Shown in pieces: positions 1-4,909 of a stretch of DNA of 5,565 bases (its first letter is position 1; every line of letters begins with the position of its first letter). Origin of the DNA: Nitrospira sp. Lineage in GTDB: Bacteria; Nitrospirota; Thermodesulfovibrionia; Thermodesulfovibrionales; SM23-35. The position numbers and the translations under genes are program-made. The stretch covers positions 1 to 5,565 of the forward strand of contig VGWY01000171.1 of NCBI GenBank assembly GCA_016873575.1, given 5' to 3'. The notes under the pieces are model-generated. The model was not told the DNA's origin and ran no database searches. It saw nothing but the letters and a program-made list of their open reading frames with translations.

Positions 1-85
1 CTGCTATCGTTATCATGGAAAGCAGGTTTATCCACTTTTCATGTAATATGCTCTGGATAGCAAGCCTGAATGCATAGGAAGTCAC
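1..85 (-). CDS. ftsX: FtsX N-terminus (partial, runs off the left edge)
   Basis: A GTG start at 85-83 opens a frame that stays open to the window edge (28 codons). The peptide begins MTSYAFRLAIQSILHEKW and continues into INLLSMITIA. This matches the start of FtsX, the membrane partner of FtsE: a short cytoplasmic helix with basic and aromatic residues, then the first hydrophobic membrane segment (LLSMITIA). FtsX forms the transmembrane part of the FtsEX complex, which controls cell-wall hydrolases at the division site. The start lies only 3 nt after the ftsE stop, and an AAGGG within the last ftsE codons can serve as ribosome binding site, so the two are co-translated. The call rests on the 28 residues plus the invariable ftsE-ftsX order; the rest of the gene is outside the window. 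Confidence 0.82.
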   Translation of the reverse strand, partial: MTSYAFRLAIQSILHEKWINLLSMITIA

Positions 86-88
86 TGT

Positions 89-751
89 TTAACCCTTTTC
101 ATCTCCGACAAGATTACCATTATCCAGTTTCAGTACACGTTTGCCTGAATTACGAAAGAGCTCTCTATTGTGTGTAGCGATCAATATAGTTGCCCCCTTT
201 GTGTTGATATCTTTAAATAACCGAATTATTCCAGCAGAAAGATCAGGGTCAATATTGCCTGTTGGCTCATCAGCAAGAATAACTGTTGGTTCTGTAACAA
301 TAGCCCGCGCAATGGCAACCCTCTGTTGTTCTCCGCCTGATAACTCATCAGGATAACTGTCTGATTTATGTCTGAGATTTACAGTTTTGAGTGAATCAAA
401 GACATGGGTCTTTAGTTCCTTCTCACCAACTCCTCTTATCCTTAGAGCAAGGGCGACATTCTCAAAGACATTTCTGTTATTGAGTAGTCTGAAATCCTGG
501 AATACAAAACCGATATTGCGCCTGATTAGAGGGATGCTTGATTCCTTAAGTTTATCGAGCTCCCACCCGGCAATTGAAATAGTACCCTCGTCATGTTTTT
601 CTGCAACATATATTAATTTCAGGAGTGTAGTTTTTCCAGAGCCACTCGGGCCTGTTACAAATAACATCTCTCCCTTATCAACAGAAAATGTAATGTTCCT
701 TAGTGCTGTATGAGTATCATAATGTTTCGATACGCTCTGGAATTGTATCAT
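89..751 (-). CDS. ftsE: Cell division ATP-binding protein FtsE
   Basis: This is a 220-aa ABC ATPase, the usual FtsE length. Visible motifs in order are Walker A GPSGSGKT (residues 34-41), the Q-loop in FVFQDFRLL (Q85), the signature LSGGEQQ (137-143), Walker B VILADEP (157-163, with D161 and catalytic E162), the D-loop near NID (166-168) and the switch histidine in ATHN (H194). The FQDFRLL stretch and the short C-terminus are typical of FtsE rather than of LolD or MacB-type relatives. FtsE is a cytoplasmic ATPase that binds FtsX and couples ATP hydrolysis to peptidoglycan hydrolase activation at the septum. The ATG overlaps the stop of the transketolase C-half as ATGA (751-748), so translation is probably coupled; no strong ribosome binding site is seen. 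ftsX follows after 3 nt, supporting FtsE over other ABC families. Confidence 0.96.
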   Translation of the reverse strand: MIQFQSVSKHYDTHTALRNITFSVDKGEMLFVTGPSGSGKTTLLKLIYVAEKHDEGTISIAGWELDKLKESSIPLIRRNIGFVFQDFRLLNNRNVFENVALALRIRGVGEKELKTHVFDSLKTVNLRHKSDSYPDELSGGEQQRVAIARAIVTEPTVILADEPTGNIDPDLSAGIIRLFKDINTKGATILIATHNRELFRNSGKRVLKLDNGNLVGDEKG

Positions 752-1794
752 GATAACAGGGACTCTCTTATTTTCTGAACTATGTCATCTGCAGTAAGTC
801 CATATAGTTTTAATAATTCCTCTGGTTTCCCGGAGCATCCAAAGATATCCCTGATTCCCACCCTGATAATCTGAACAGGATGTTTTTCTGATAAAAATTC
901 ACTTACAGCACTGCCAAGGCCGCCTATGATTGAATGTTCTTCAGCGGTGATAATGAGTCCGCATGCCTTTGCTGCATTCAGTAATTGCTCATGATCGAGC
1001 GGTTTTACTGTAGACATATTAATTACTCCGGCATCTATGCCATCCTGCTTCAGGATTTTTGCAGCATCCAGTGCTATGGATACCATGATACCCATTGCGA
1101 CTATATTGACATCTTTGCCTGTATGGAAGGTATATGCCTTCCCTCTTTGAAATTGATAATCATCAGGCATTACTGAAGGAACTTTAGACCTTCCGAGTCT
1201 CACATAGACAGGACCATAATAATCTGCAATTGCATGAACTACCTGTTTGGTCTCGTTTCCATCAGCAGGGACGATGACCGTCATGTTTGCAATAACCCTC
1301 ATGAGCGCAACATCCTCTAATGCCTGATGTGATGCACCGTCTTCACCCACGGTAATGCCACTATGGGTAGCTACAAGCTTTACATTGAGATTTGAATAAC
1401 ATATGGTTTGCCTTATCTGATCCCATGCCCTGCCTGTCTCAAAAATTGCAAAGGTTGATGCAAATGGGAGTTTGCCGGTAAGCGACAATCCACTTGCGGT
1501 GCCGATCATGTCCTGTTCAGCGACTCCCATATTAAAAAACCGTTCAGGGAATGACTTTGCAAATTTTATTGTCTTGGTAGAACATGACAGGTCTGCATCA
1601 AGAACAACCACATCATTCCGCTTCTTGCCGAGTTCGAGGAGGGCATCACCATAGGCATCCCGTGTGGCTACAAATCCCCCCTCACCCCCCTTAAAATCCC
1701 CCTCAGCCCCCCTTTTACAAAGGGGGGTGTGGGGGGATTCGGGGGGATTTGACTTCTGACTTCTGACTTCTGACTTCTGATCTTTACTTCCCAT
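748..1794 (-). CDS. Transketolase C-terminal half subunit, with a translated repeat insert
   Basis: This is the split-transketolase C subunit (pyrimidine-binding plus C-terminal domain), pairing with the upstream N subunit for thiamine-diphosphate-dependent two-carbon transfer in the pentose phosphate pathway. The ATG at 1794 gives 348 aa. It has a GGAG a few bases upstream and overlaps the previous gene by 11 nt; a TTG at 1803 is possible but too close to its AGGAG. The family core starts at residue 43 (ATRDAYGDALLELG). Key parts are MGVAEQD (about 89-95, with E93 the likely cofactor-activating glutamate), ATHSGITVGEDGASHQ (142-157, split by V149) and AEEHSIIGGLG (284-294). Residues 5-41 (positions 1782-1672) are unlike transketolase and are encoded wholly by repeat DNA. 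Removing them leaves 311 aa, close to the usual length. It could alternatively be a DXS or pyruvate dehydrogenase beta relative, but the adjacent N-half argues for transketolase. Confidence 0.93.
   Translation of the reverse strand: MGSKDQKSEVRSQKSNPPESPHTPLCKRGAEGDFKGGEGGFVATRDAYGDALLELGKKRNDVVVLDADLSCSTKTIKFAKSFPERFFNMGVAEQDMIGTASGLSLTGKLPFASTFAIFETGRAWDQIRQTICYSNLNVKLVATHSGITVGEDGASHQALEDVALMRVIANMTVIVPADGNETKQVVHAIADYYGPVYVRLGRSKVPSVMPDDYQFQRGKAYTFHTGKDVNIVAMGIMVSIALDAAKILKQDGIDAGVINMSTVKPLDHEQLLNAAKACGLIITAEEHSIIGGLGSAVSEFLSEKHPVQIIRVGIRDIFGCSGKPEELLKLYGLTADDIVQKIRESLLS
1672..1750. repeat. GC-rich imperfect palindromic repeat inside the transketolase C gene
   Basis: The block has inverted ends AAATCCCCCC (1672-1681) and GGGGGGATTT (1741-1750). 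Its central hairpin is CCCCCCTTT (1707-1715), loop TAC, AAAGGGGGG (1719-1727). The left arm carries one more C-tract module than the right arm, so the palindrome is asymmetric. From general knowledge, C-tract/TTTACAAAG/G-tract elements of this type are dispersed in many bacterial genomes; no family search was possible. It contains no stop in the gene's reading frame and is translated as part of the 5' coding region. Confidence 0.85.
1751..1780. repeat. 7-bp tandem repeat (GACTTCT x 4.3)
   Basis: Four perfect copies of GACTTCT run from 1751 to 1778, followed by GA. On the coding strand this reads as repeated TCAGAAG and is translated as SEVRSQKS plus flanks near the start of the transketolase C subunit. 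The unit length is not a multiple of three, so a change of one copy would shift the reading frame. It directly abuts the GC-rich palindrome, and the two probably form one composite repeat element. Confidence 0.93.
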
Positions 1795-2632
1795 TCTCTC
1801 CAAGCTCCTTTAGTGCCTTTTCAAGCTCATCAGGTGTAGGTGCTATCCCGTGATACTCAACCTTTCCTTCAAAGATAGATACTCCTTTCCCCTTGATCGT
1901 ATGGGCAAGAATTAAGCTTGGTTTGCCCTGTACCTTCTCTGCCTCATGAAGGGCTGATAGGATTGCCTCCATATCATGTCCGTTAATTTCAATTACATGC
2001 CAGCCAAATGCTTTCCATTTTTCTCTGATAGGTTCAATAGCCATTACTTCATGACAATGCCCATCTATCTGTAGACCGTTGTTGTCAATAATTGCACATA
2101 AGTTATCAAGCCTGTAATGTGAAGCAGACATTGCAGCCTCCCATACCTGCCCTTCCTGAATCTCACCATCTCCGAGAAGACAATAGACACGGGAGCTCAA
2201 TCCATCCATTTTAAGGCCTATGGCAATCCCATTCGAAATTGAGAGCCCTTGTCCTAAGGAACCTGTTGATACTTCAACTCCTGAGAGCAGTTTTGAACTC
2301 GGATGTCCCTGAAGCGGACTTCCAATTTTGCGTAATGTAGTAAGTAACGATATATCAAAATATCCCGAGAGTGCGAGAACCGTATATAACAAGGGCGCTG
2401 CATGGCCTTTTGAAAGAATAAACCTGTCCCTTTCTCTCCAATGAGGGTCTTTGGGATTATGGCGCATTTTGTAGAAATAGAGTGCTGTTACAATGTCAGC
2501 AGCAGAGAGGGAACCACCTGTGTGGCCTGAACCTGCTATGGTAAGCATTTTTAGTATTTCAATCCTGACCGTCTTAGCCTGTTTTTCCAAAAAGAGAATC
2601 AATTCCTCTGTGCTGATTTGCGTTTGCGTCAT
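1784..2632 (-). CDS. Transketolase N-terminal half subunit
   Basis: This 282-aa protein is the thiamine-diphosphate-binding half of a split transketolase. The cofactor motif runs from GDGEIQEG (154-161) to IIDNN (181-185). Histidines expected at the active site appear in GSGHTGG (H37), SKGH (H77) and LQGHP (H110). The conserved stretch STGSLGQGLS (122-131) is present. The length fits stand-alone N subunits, and the missing pyrimidine domain is supplied by the next gene. The enzyme interconverts sugar phosphates in the non-oxidative pentose phosphate pathway in the cytoplasm. The ATG follows the stop of the 97-aa gene with no gap (TAGATG). A GGAGG at 2651-2647 lies 14 nt upstream, rather far, so coupling to the upstream gene is likely. 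The last codons overlap the start of the C-half by 11 nt. Confidence 0.96.
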   Translation of the reverse strand: MTQTQISTEELILFLEKQAKTVRIEILKMLTIAGSGHTGGSLSAADIVTALYFYKMRHNPKDPHWRERDRFILSKGHAAPLLYTVLALSGYFDISLLTTLRKIGSPLQGHPSSKLLSGVEVSTGSLGQGLSISNGIAIGLKMDGLSSRVYCLLGDGEIQEGQVWEAAMSASHYRLDNLCAIIDNNGLQIDGHCHEVMAIEPIREKWKAFGWHVIEINGHDMEAILSALHEAEKVQGKPSLILAHTIKGKGVSIFEGKVEYHGIAPTPDELEKALKELGENGK

Positions 2633-2926
2633 CTACTGATGAGCATCCTCCGTTTTTGTTTCTTCAGTTTTATCTTCTGTGTATGTCCCGTCTAAAAGCT
2701 CTTTTATCATGCCTTTATGCTGTTCTTTGAGCAATTTCCTTACCTTTTCTTTATAATCAGGATCGTTTAACATGTCTGCATAACTGGTCTTCTCGGAAGC
2801 AATGATCGTACCCTTTAAATACAGGAATGTTGTTATGACAGGGTTGTTTATTCCATTATCCTCTGTCTGGATATGGTAGATATTCCCCTTGTACGTGATG
2901 TTTGTGTTAAACCCGAAAAGTTTCAC
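2633..2926 (-). CDS. Conserved small protein of unknown function, first gene of the transketolase-ftsEX operon
   Basis: This 97-aa soluble protein has no signal peptide or membrane segment. The N-terminal 45 residues look like a compact beta domain (NTNITYKGNIYHIQTED, then NPVITTFLYLKG and a following IIASEKTSY). A helical charged stretch follows (about 50-77), then an acidic, lysine-rich tail rich in T, E and D (78-97). I recall similar Y-G-x-x-[FY]-H-[IV]-QTED proteins as uncharacterised conserved ORFs, but I cannot name a family. The start is GTG at 2926-2924. An in-frame TAA lies a few codons upstream, and the operon promoter sits just 35 bp before it, so the start is well fixed although the ribosome binding site is weak. 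Its stop abuts the transketolase N-half ATG, so it is the leading gene of that operon. Function is unknown. Confidence 0.82.
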   Translation of the reverse strand: MKLFGFNTNITYKGNIYHIQTEDNGINNPVITTFLYLKGTIIASEKTSYADMLNDPDYKEKVRKLLKEQHKGMIKELLDGTYTEDKTEETKTEDAHQ

Positions 2927-2960
2927 TCTTGTTTATTGCATATTGATTTCATTGAGATTT

Positions 2961-2989
2961 ATTATATATCGTGAATGGAACATTGTAAA
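2961..2989 (-). promoter_or_regulatory. Sigma-70-type promoter of the transketolase-ftsEX operon
   Basis: On the minus strand, TTTACA (2989-2984, 5 of 6 consensus) is separated by 17 bp from a perfect TATAAT (2966-2961). Transcription would start near 2954, giving a leader of roughly 28 nt before the GTG at 2926. Position, spacing and match all fit a housekeeping promoter. Confidence 0.75.
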
Positions 2990-3010
2990 TGACTATTGTA
3001 ATTCAATAAT
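2983..3010 (+). promoter_or_regulatory. Possible weak promoter for the P-loop kinase gene
   Basis: On the plus strand, TTGTAA (2983-2988) and AATAAT (3005-3010) are 16 bp apart. It overlaps the minus-strand promoter, as in a divergent arrangement. It would give a leader of about 165 nt containing both dispersed repeats. The match is moderate and the region is AT-rich, so chance is a real possibility. Confidence 0.25.
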
Positions 3011-3014
3011 ACAA

Positions 3015-3036
3015 TTAACCACAGAGAGCACAGAGG
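3015..3036. repeat. Fragment of a CACAGAG-type dispersed repeat
   Basis: The stretch TTAACCACAGAGAGCACAGAGG contains ACAGAG twice (3021-3026 and 3030-3035) and resembles the AACCACAGAG-type intergenic repeats that I recall from many environmental bacterial genomes. Only one partial copy is present in the window, so its repeat nature rests on recognition, not on an internal second copy. Confidence 0.5.
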
Positions 3037-3096
3037 AAGACAAAAATACCAAGGAGTTCATAATTAAAAACCCCGTCAAAGGCATGTTTATGTTAT

Positions 3097-3154
3097 GGGA
3101 CTGTCCCAGATTTACGGACGACACGAAGTGGAGTCGTAGAATCGGGACTGTCCC
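3097..3154. repeat. REP-like nested inverted repeat bounded by GGGACTGTCCC
   Basis: Two identical palindromes GGGACTGTCCC lie at 3097-3107 and 3144-3154. Between them GATT (3109-3112) pairs with AATC (3140-3143), and ACGAC (3118-3122) pairs with GTCGT (3133-3137), with an additional CAC-GAA-GTG mini-hairpin at 3122-3130. The whole 58-bp unit can fold as one long stem, or each end can fold alone. It resembles REP/BIME elements mobilised by TnpA-REP (RAYT) transposases; no such transposase is in the window. It ends 26 bp before the kinase ATG, within its probable 5' leader. Confidence 0.75.
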
Positions 3155-3180
3155 AAAGTTAAAATCAACAGGATAGCTTT

Positions 3181-3714
3181 ATGTCAGGTATTGCAATATG
3201 GATAACAGGTCTTCCGGGTAGTGGTAAGAGCACGGTTGCAGATGCATTGAAAAATGCACATCCTGAATTTCTTATCCTCAGAATGGATGAGTTCCGCAAA
3301 ATCGTAACGCCTGAGCCAACCTATTCTGATTCCGAAAGGGAATTAGTCTACAGGGCGCTTGTCTGTCATGCCATGATACTCACAGAGCTTGGACATAATG
3401 TCATCATTGATGCTACCGGTAACCTCAGGAGATGGCGTGACCTCGCAAGGGAGCTTATACCGAAATATATAGAGGTATATCTAAGATGCCCTGTTGAGTT
3501 ATGTATGCAGAGAGAGCGACAGAGGGTAGAGACATTTGAAGCGCCAAGGGATATTTATAAAAAAGGTGCTGAAGGCTGGCCTGTGCCGGGAGTGGTAGTG
3601 CCTTATGAAGAGCCGCAAAATCCAGAAGTTGTAATAGAGAGCGATAAAACTTCTCCTGAAGATACGATAGAAATGATAGAAAGGGCAATAGAAAGGATAA
3701 TAGAAAGACTTTAA
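3181..3714 (+). CDS. Orphan P-loop kinase of the adenylylsulfate kinase (CysC)-like family
   Basis: This is a 177-aa cytoplasmic P-loop kinase. Walker A is GLPGSGKS (10-17), preceded by the hydrophobic strand IAIWIT. LRMDEFRK (33-40) is the likely counterpart of the CysC DGDxxR region, and VIIDATG (74-80) is a second core strand. The C-terminal part YKKGAEGWP (126-134), then PYEEPQNPEVVI (141-152), follows the CysC pattern. True APS kinases carry a conserved SPYRxDR-type segment after the second strand; here it reads GNLRRWRDLAR (80-90), so the phosphate acceptor may differ. It is slightly short for CysC. AGGA at 3170-3173 lies 7 nt before the ATG. No sulfate-assimilation gene adjoins it, so there is no pathway support from context. 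The kinase fold is sure; the substrate is open. Confidence 0.85.
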   Translation: MSGIAIWITGLPGSGKSTVADALKNAHPEFLILRMDEFRKIVTPEPTYSDSERELVYRALVCHAMILTELGHNVIIDATGNLRRWRDLARELIPKYIEVYLRCPVELCMQRERQRVETFEAPRDIYKKGAEGWPVPGVVVPYEEPQNPEVVIESDKTSPEDTIEMIERAIERIIERL

Positions 3715-3724
3715 CCCTTAAAGT
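3708..3724. terminator. Short AT-rich inverted repeat between convergent genes
   Basis: ACTTTAA (3708-3714) and TTAAAGT (3718-3724) form a perfect 7-bp stem with loop CCC. The kinase stop codon is in the stem and the toxin stop follows it directly. The position between two converging genes suits a bidirectional terminator, but the stem is AT-rich and there is no clear U-run, so it would be weak. Confidence 0.3.
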
Positions 3725-4228
3725 TTACAAAATGATATCCTTCGGACTAAAAACAGTCAGGCTTTTAATCTTTAGAAATTCGTCATCATTTGTCGCCAGT
3801 AATTGAATGCTATTTTCCTGCATACATGCAGCAAGAAGAGAATCATTCACCATAAAGCCATATTCTGTCCTGAATGAGTGGCTTTTAAGAATCGTTTCAG
3901 AAGTGACAGGGTGAATAATTATTCCCATTTCTGTAATTTTCTGTGTGTTTAAGTAGTACTCGTGTAGCTGTTTTATTTTTTCAGGATGTTTCTTTAGTTT
4001 ATTGACGATATTTGGTGGTTCAACAAGATTTTTTCTCACAGCTTCAATCATCATTAAGCGATGTAGCACTTCCAAAATAACATTTGCTGATGTTAATCCG
4101 TTTAATTCTTTATCTTCACATCTAATTAAAAAATTACTGCACTCATTTGATACTCCGGTAAAATGGTAAATAAATATATTTGCATCTATGAAAACATACG
4201 CTCCTGTTTCAATATTATCAAGACTCAT
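3725..4228 (-). CDS. PIN-domain ribonuclease, VapC-like toxin
   Basis: PIN-domain proteins of TA modules are Mg2+-dependent ribonucleases that usually cut tRNA or rRNA. The acidic residues expected at the metal site are visible. Counted from the GTG at 4234 they are D17 in VFIDANIFIYH, E55 in NVILEVLHRL, D131 in FMVNDSLLAA and D150/D151 in LATNDDEF. The order and spacing fit a full, intact PIN fold of normal-to-long length; residues about 64-100 form a basic helical insertion. The ATG at 4228 (167 aa) is preferred over the GTG at 4234 because AAGAAGG (4240-4234) lies 5 nt before it. The gene overlaps the antitoxin end by 11 nt, the usual antitoxin-first layout. The target RNA cannot be read from the sequence. 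Confidence 0.9.
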   Translation of the reverse strand: MSLDNIETGAYVFIDANIFIYHFTGVSNECSNFLIRCEDKELNGLTSANVILEVLHRLMMIEAVRKNLVEPPNIVNKLKKHPEKIKQLHEYYLNTQKITEMGIIIHPVTSETILKSHSFRTEYGFMVNDSLLAACMQENSIQLLATNDDEFLKIKSLTVFSPKDIIL

Positions 4229-4463
4229 AGACACCTTCTTCTTCCATGATAGCCTTGAGCAAATCTTTTGAAATACTCATTACTCCCTGGGTGCTTCGGG
4301 ATATATTTTTTTGTGTTTCCTTTGTTTCTTTTTCTGTTATGGTTAAGTAAGTCTCTAAGGCATCTTCTAAAAGCTGACTTAATGATTTTCTCTGGATAAC
4401 TGCTGCCTTTTTAACTCTAAAAAATAGTTCTTCATCTAATATAGTGCCAACCTTTTTTTTCAT
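4218..4463 (-). CDS. Ribbon-helix-helix-like antitoxin of the PIN toxin
   Basis: This 81-aa protein is encoded directly upstream of and overlapping the PIN toxin. The N-terminus reads like a ribbon-helix-helix DNA-binding unit: a short basic strand (KKKVGTILDEELF, 2-14), helix one (FRVKKAAVIQRKS, 15-27) and helix two (LSQLLEDALETYLTI, 28-42). A charged linker (43-58) and a C-terminal helix (SISKDLLKAIMEEEG, 63-77) follow, and the latter probably binds the toxin. By family analogy it neutralises the toxin and represses its own promoter. The ATG at 4463 has GGAAGG (4476-4471) 7 nt upstream. The strand is less canonical than in CopG or Arc, so the fold is inferred from pattern and context. Confidence 0.82.
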   Translation of the reverse strand: MKKKVGTILDEELFFRVKKAAVIQRKSLSQLLEDALETYLTITEKETKETQKNISRSTQGVMSISKDLLKAIMEEEGVYES

Positions 4464-4487
4464 TGTTGCACCTTCCCTTCTGCCTTG

Positions 4488-4516
4488 AATGTAACATATG
4501 TAACTAAAATTGTCAA
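4488..4516 (-). promoter_or_regulatory. Promoter of the RHH-PIN toxin-antitoxin operon
   Basis: On the minus strand a perfect TTGACA (4516-4511) is followed after 17 bp by TACATT (4493-4488, 4 of 6 consensus). Transcription would start close to 4481, leaving a short leader with the GGAAGG ribosome site before the antitoxin ATG at 4463. Confidence 0.65.
4489..4504. promoter_or_regulatory. Probable autoregulatory operator: direct repeat ATGTAAC
   Basis: ATGTAAC occurs at 4489-4495 and 4498-4504, a 9-bp period, with the palindrome ACATATGT spanning the junction. The pair covers the -10 box and part of the spacer of the antitoxin promoter. Ribbon-helix-helix repressors bind short tandem sites in this way, so the antitoxin is the likely ligand; this is inference from position. 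Confidence 0.5.
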
Positions 4517-4627
4517 GAAAGATAGAATAATAGTCTTGAATTCTTGAATTAGCTAAGTAGTTGTATTATTTAAAGTCTAAACATAAACTCAGATTTCATG
4601 TCACTGCTCCGAAAATGGCTTGAAATT

Positions 4628-4721
4628 CGTCATGCCTGCTTGTCAGGCATCTTTCTTTGCCGAAGGATTCTCAACGAGTCGTAGACCCGACAAGTCTATG
4701 ACTCATAGAGCGGTAATGACG
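4628..4721. repeat. Degenerate MITE-like element with internal hairpins
   Basis: The 94-bp segment starts with CGTCAT (4628-4633) and ends with its reverse complement ATGACG (4716-4721). Inside, ATGCCTG (4632-4638) and CAGGCAT (4644-4650) form a 7-bp stem. GAGTCGTAG (4676-4684) pairs with CTATGACTC (4696-4704) with one G-T wobble. CGTCAT-ended small repeats are common non-autonomous elements in bacterial intergenic DNA. No flanking target duplication is clear, and the ends match only over 6 bp, so it may be an old, decayed copy. Confidence 0.5.
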
Positions 4722-4781
4722 TCAAGGAGGCTTTTCTGATGCATTGATTGCATTAGAAATGAACATCCCTGCATAGTAATA

Positions 4782-4824
4782 AGGTTGTTTGATAAGGAAA
4801 TATCAGGTTGTTAGATAGTCTATC
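4782..4824. promoter_or_regulatory. Direct repeat pair and small palindrome upstream of the AbrB-type operon
   Basis: AGGTTGTTTGATA (4782-4794) recurs as AGGTTGTTAGATA (4805-4817), 12 of 13 identical with a 23-bp period. The second copy runs into the perfect palindrome GATAG-T-CTATC (4814-4824). They lie about 30-70 bp upstream of the -35 box and could be accessory regulator sites, or remnants of a small duplication. Confidence 0.35.
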
Positions 4825-4841
4825 TCCATTTCTTGGCTATG

Positions 4842-4881
4842 TTTTGTCATATTGACAAAATGACATATTTATTGCTATGGT
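4842..4881 (+). promoter_or_regulatory. Promoter with palindromic operator for the AbrB-RelE-type operon
   Basis: A perfect inverted repeat TTTTGTCA-TAT-TGACAAAA occupies 4842-4860. Its right arm contains a perfect -35 box TTGACA (4852-4857). TATGGT (4876-4881, 4 of 6) lies 18 bp downstream as a -10 box, placing the transcript start near 4888. The palindrome covers the -35 box, the right place for self-repression by the encoded AbrB/MazE-like antitoxin. TGACA is repeated again at 4861-4865. Confidence 0.6.
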
Positions 4882-4897
4882 AAATCAAAAAGTTAGA

Positions 4898-4904
4898 GAG
4901 GTGA
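4898..4904 (+). promoter_or_regulatory. Ribosome binding site that fixes the AbrB-like antitoxin start
   Basis: GAGGTGA matches the anti-Shine-Dalgarno sequence over seven bases and lies 5 nt before the ATG at 4910. The upstream in-frame ATG at 4877 has no such site and falls within the predicted promoter, so it should not be used. Confidence 0.75.
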
Positions 4905-4909
4905 AAATT

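Larger units (their letters stand above)
4464..4909. other. Intergenic region between two divergent toxin-antitoxin operons
   Basis: No convincing gene is seen in these about 446 bp; the open frames are short and lack start signals. It holds the leftward promoter and operator, a perfect 8-bp tandem duplication CTTGAATT (4535-4550), a MITE-like element (4628-4721), a 13-bp near-identical direct repeat pair (4782-4817) and the rightward promoter and operator. A GGAGG at 4726-4730 precedes only a two-codon frame. Confidence 0.8.

Noticed and set aside
1707..1727. GC-rich hairpin as an intrinsic terminator within the operon
   Set aside because: No U-run follows the stem on the coding strand; the hairpin is part of a larger repeat and the reading frame continues through it.
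1751..1780. Tandem repeat as a CRISPR array
   Set aside because: The units are 7 bp and directly adjacent, with no spacers.
1795..1803. TTG at 1803 as start of the transketolase C-half
   Set aside because: The AGGAG lies almost against this TTG, whereas the ATG at 1794 has a properly spaced GGAG and is a better start codon.
2889..3176. Plus-strand open frame of 95 codons across the divergent intergenic region
   Set aside because: It runs over the operon promoter and two repeat elements, has no ribosome site and low-complexity composition, so it is not a gene.
3455..3688. Minus-strand 77-codon open frame
   Set aside because: Antisense shadow of the P-loop kinase gene.
4632..4658. ATGCCTG/CAGGCAT hairpin followed by CTTTCTTT as a terminator
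   Set aside because: No gene ends near it on that strand, the T-run is interrupted, and it lies within the MITE-like element.
4877..4909. Upstream ATG at 4877 for the AbrB-like antitoxin
   Set aside because: It overlaps the predicted -10 box, lacks a ribosome site, and the added residues are outside the AbrB domain.
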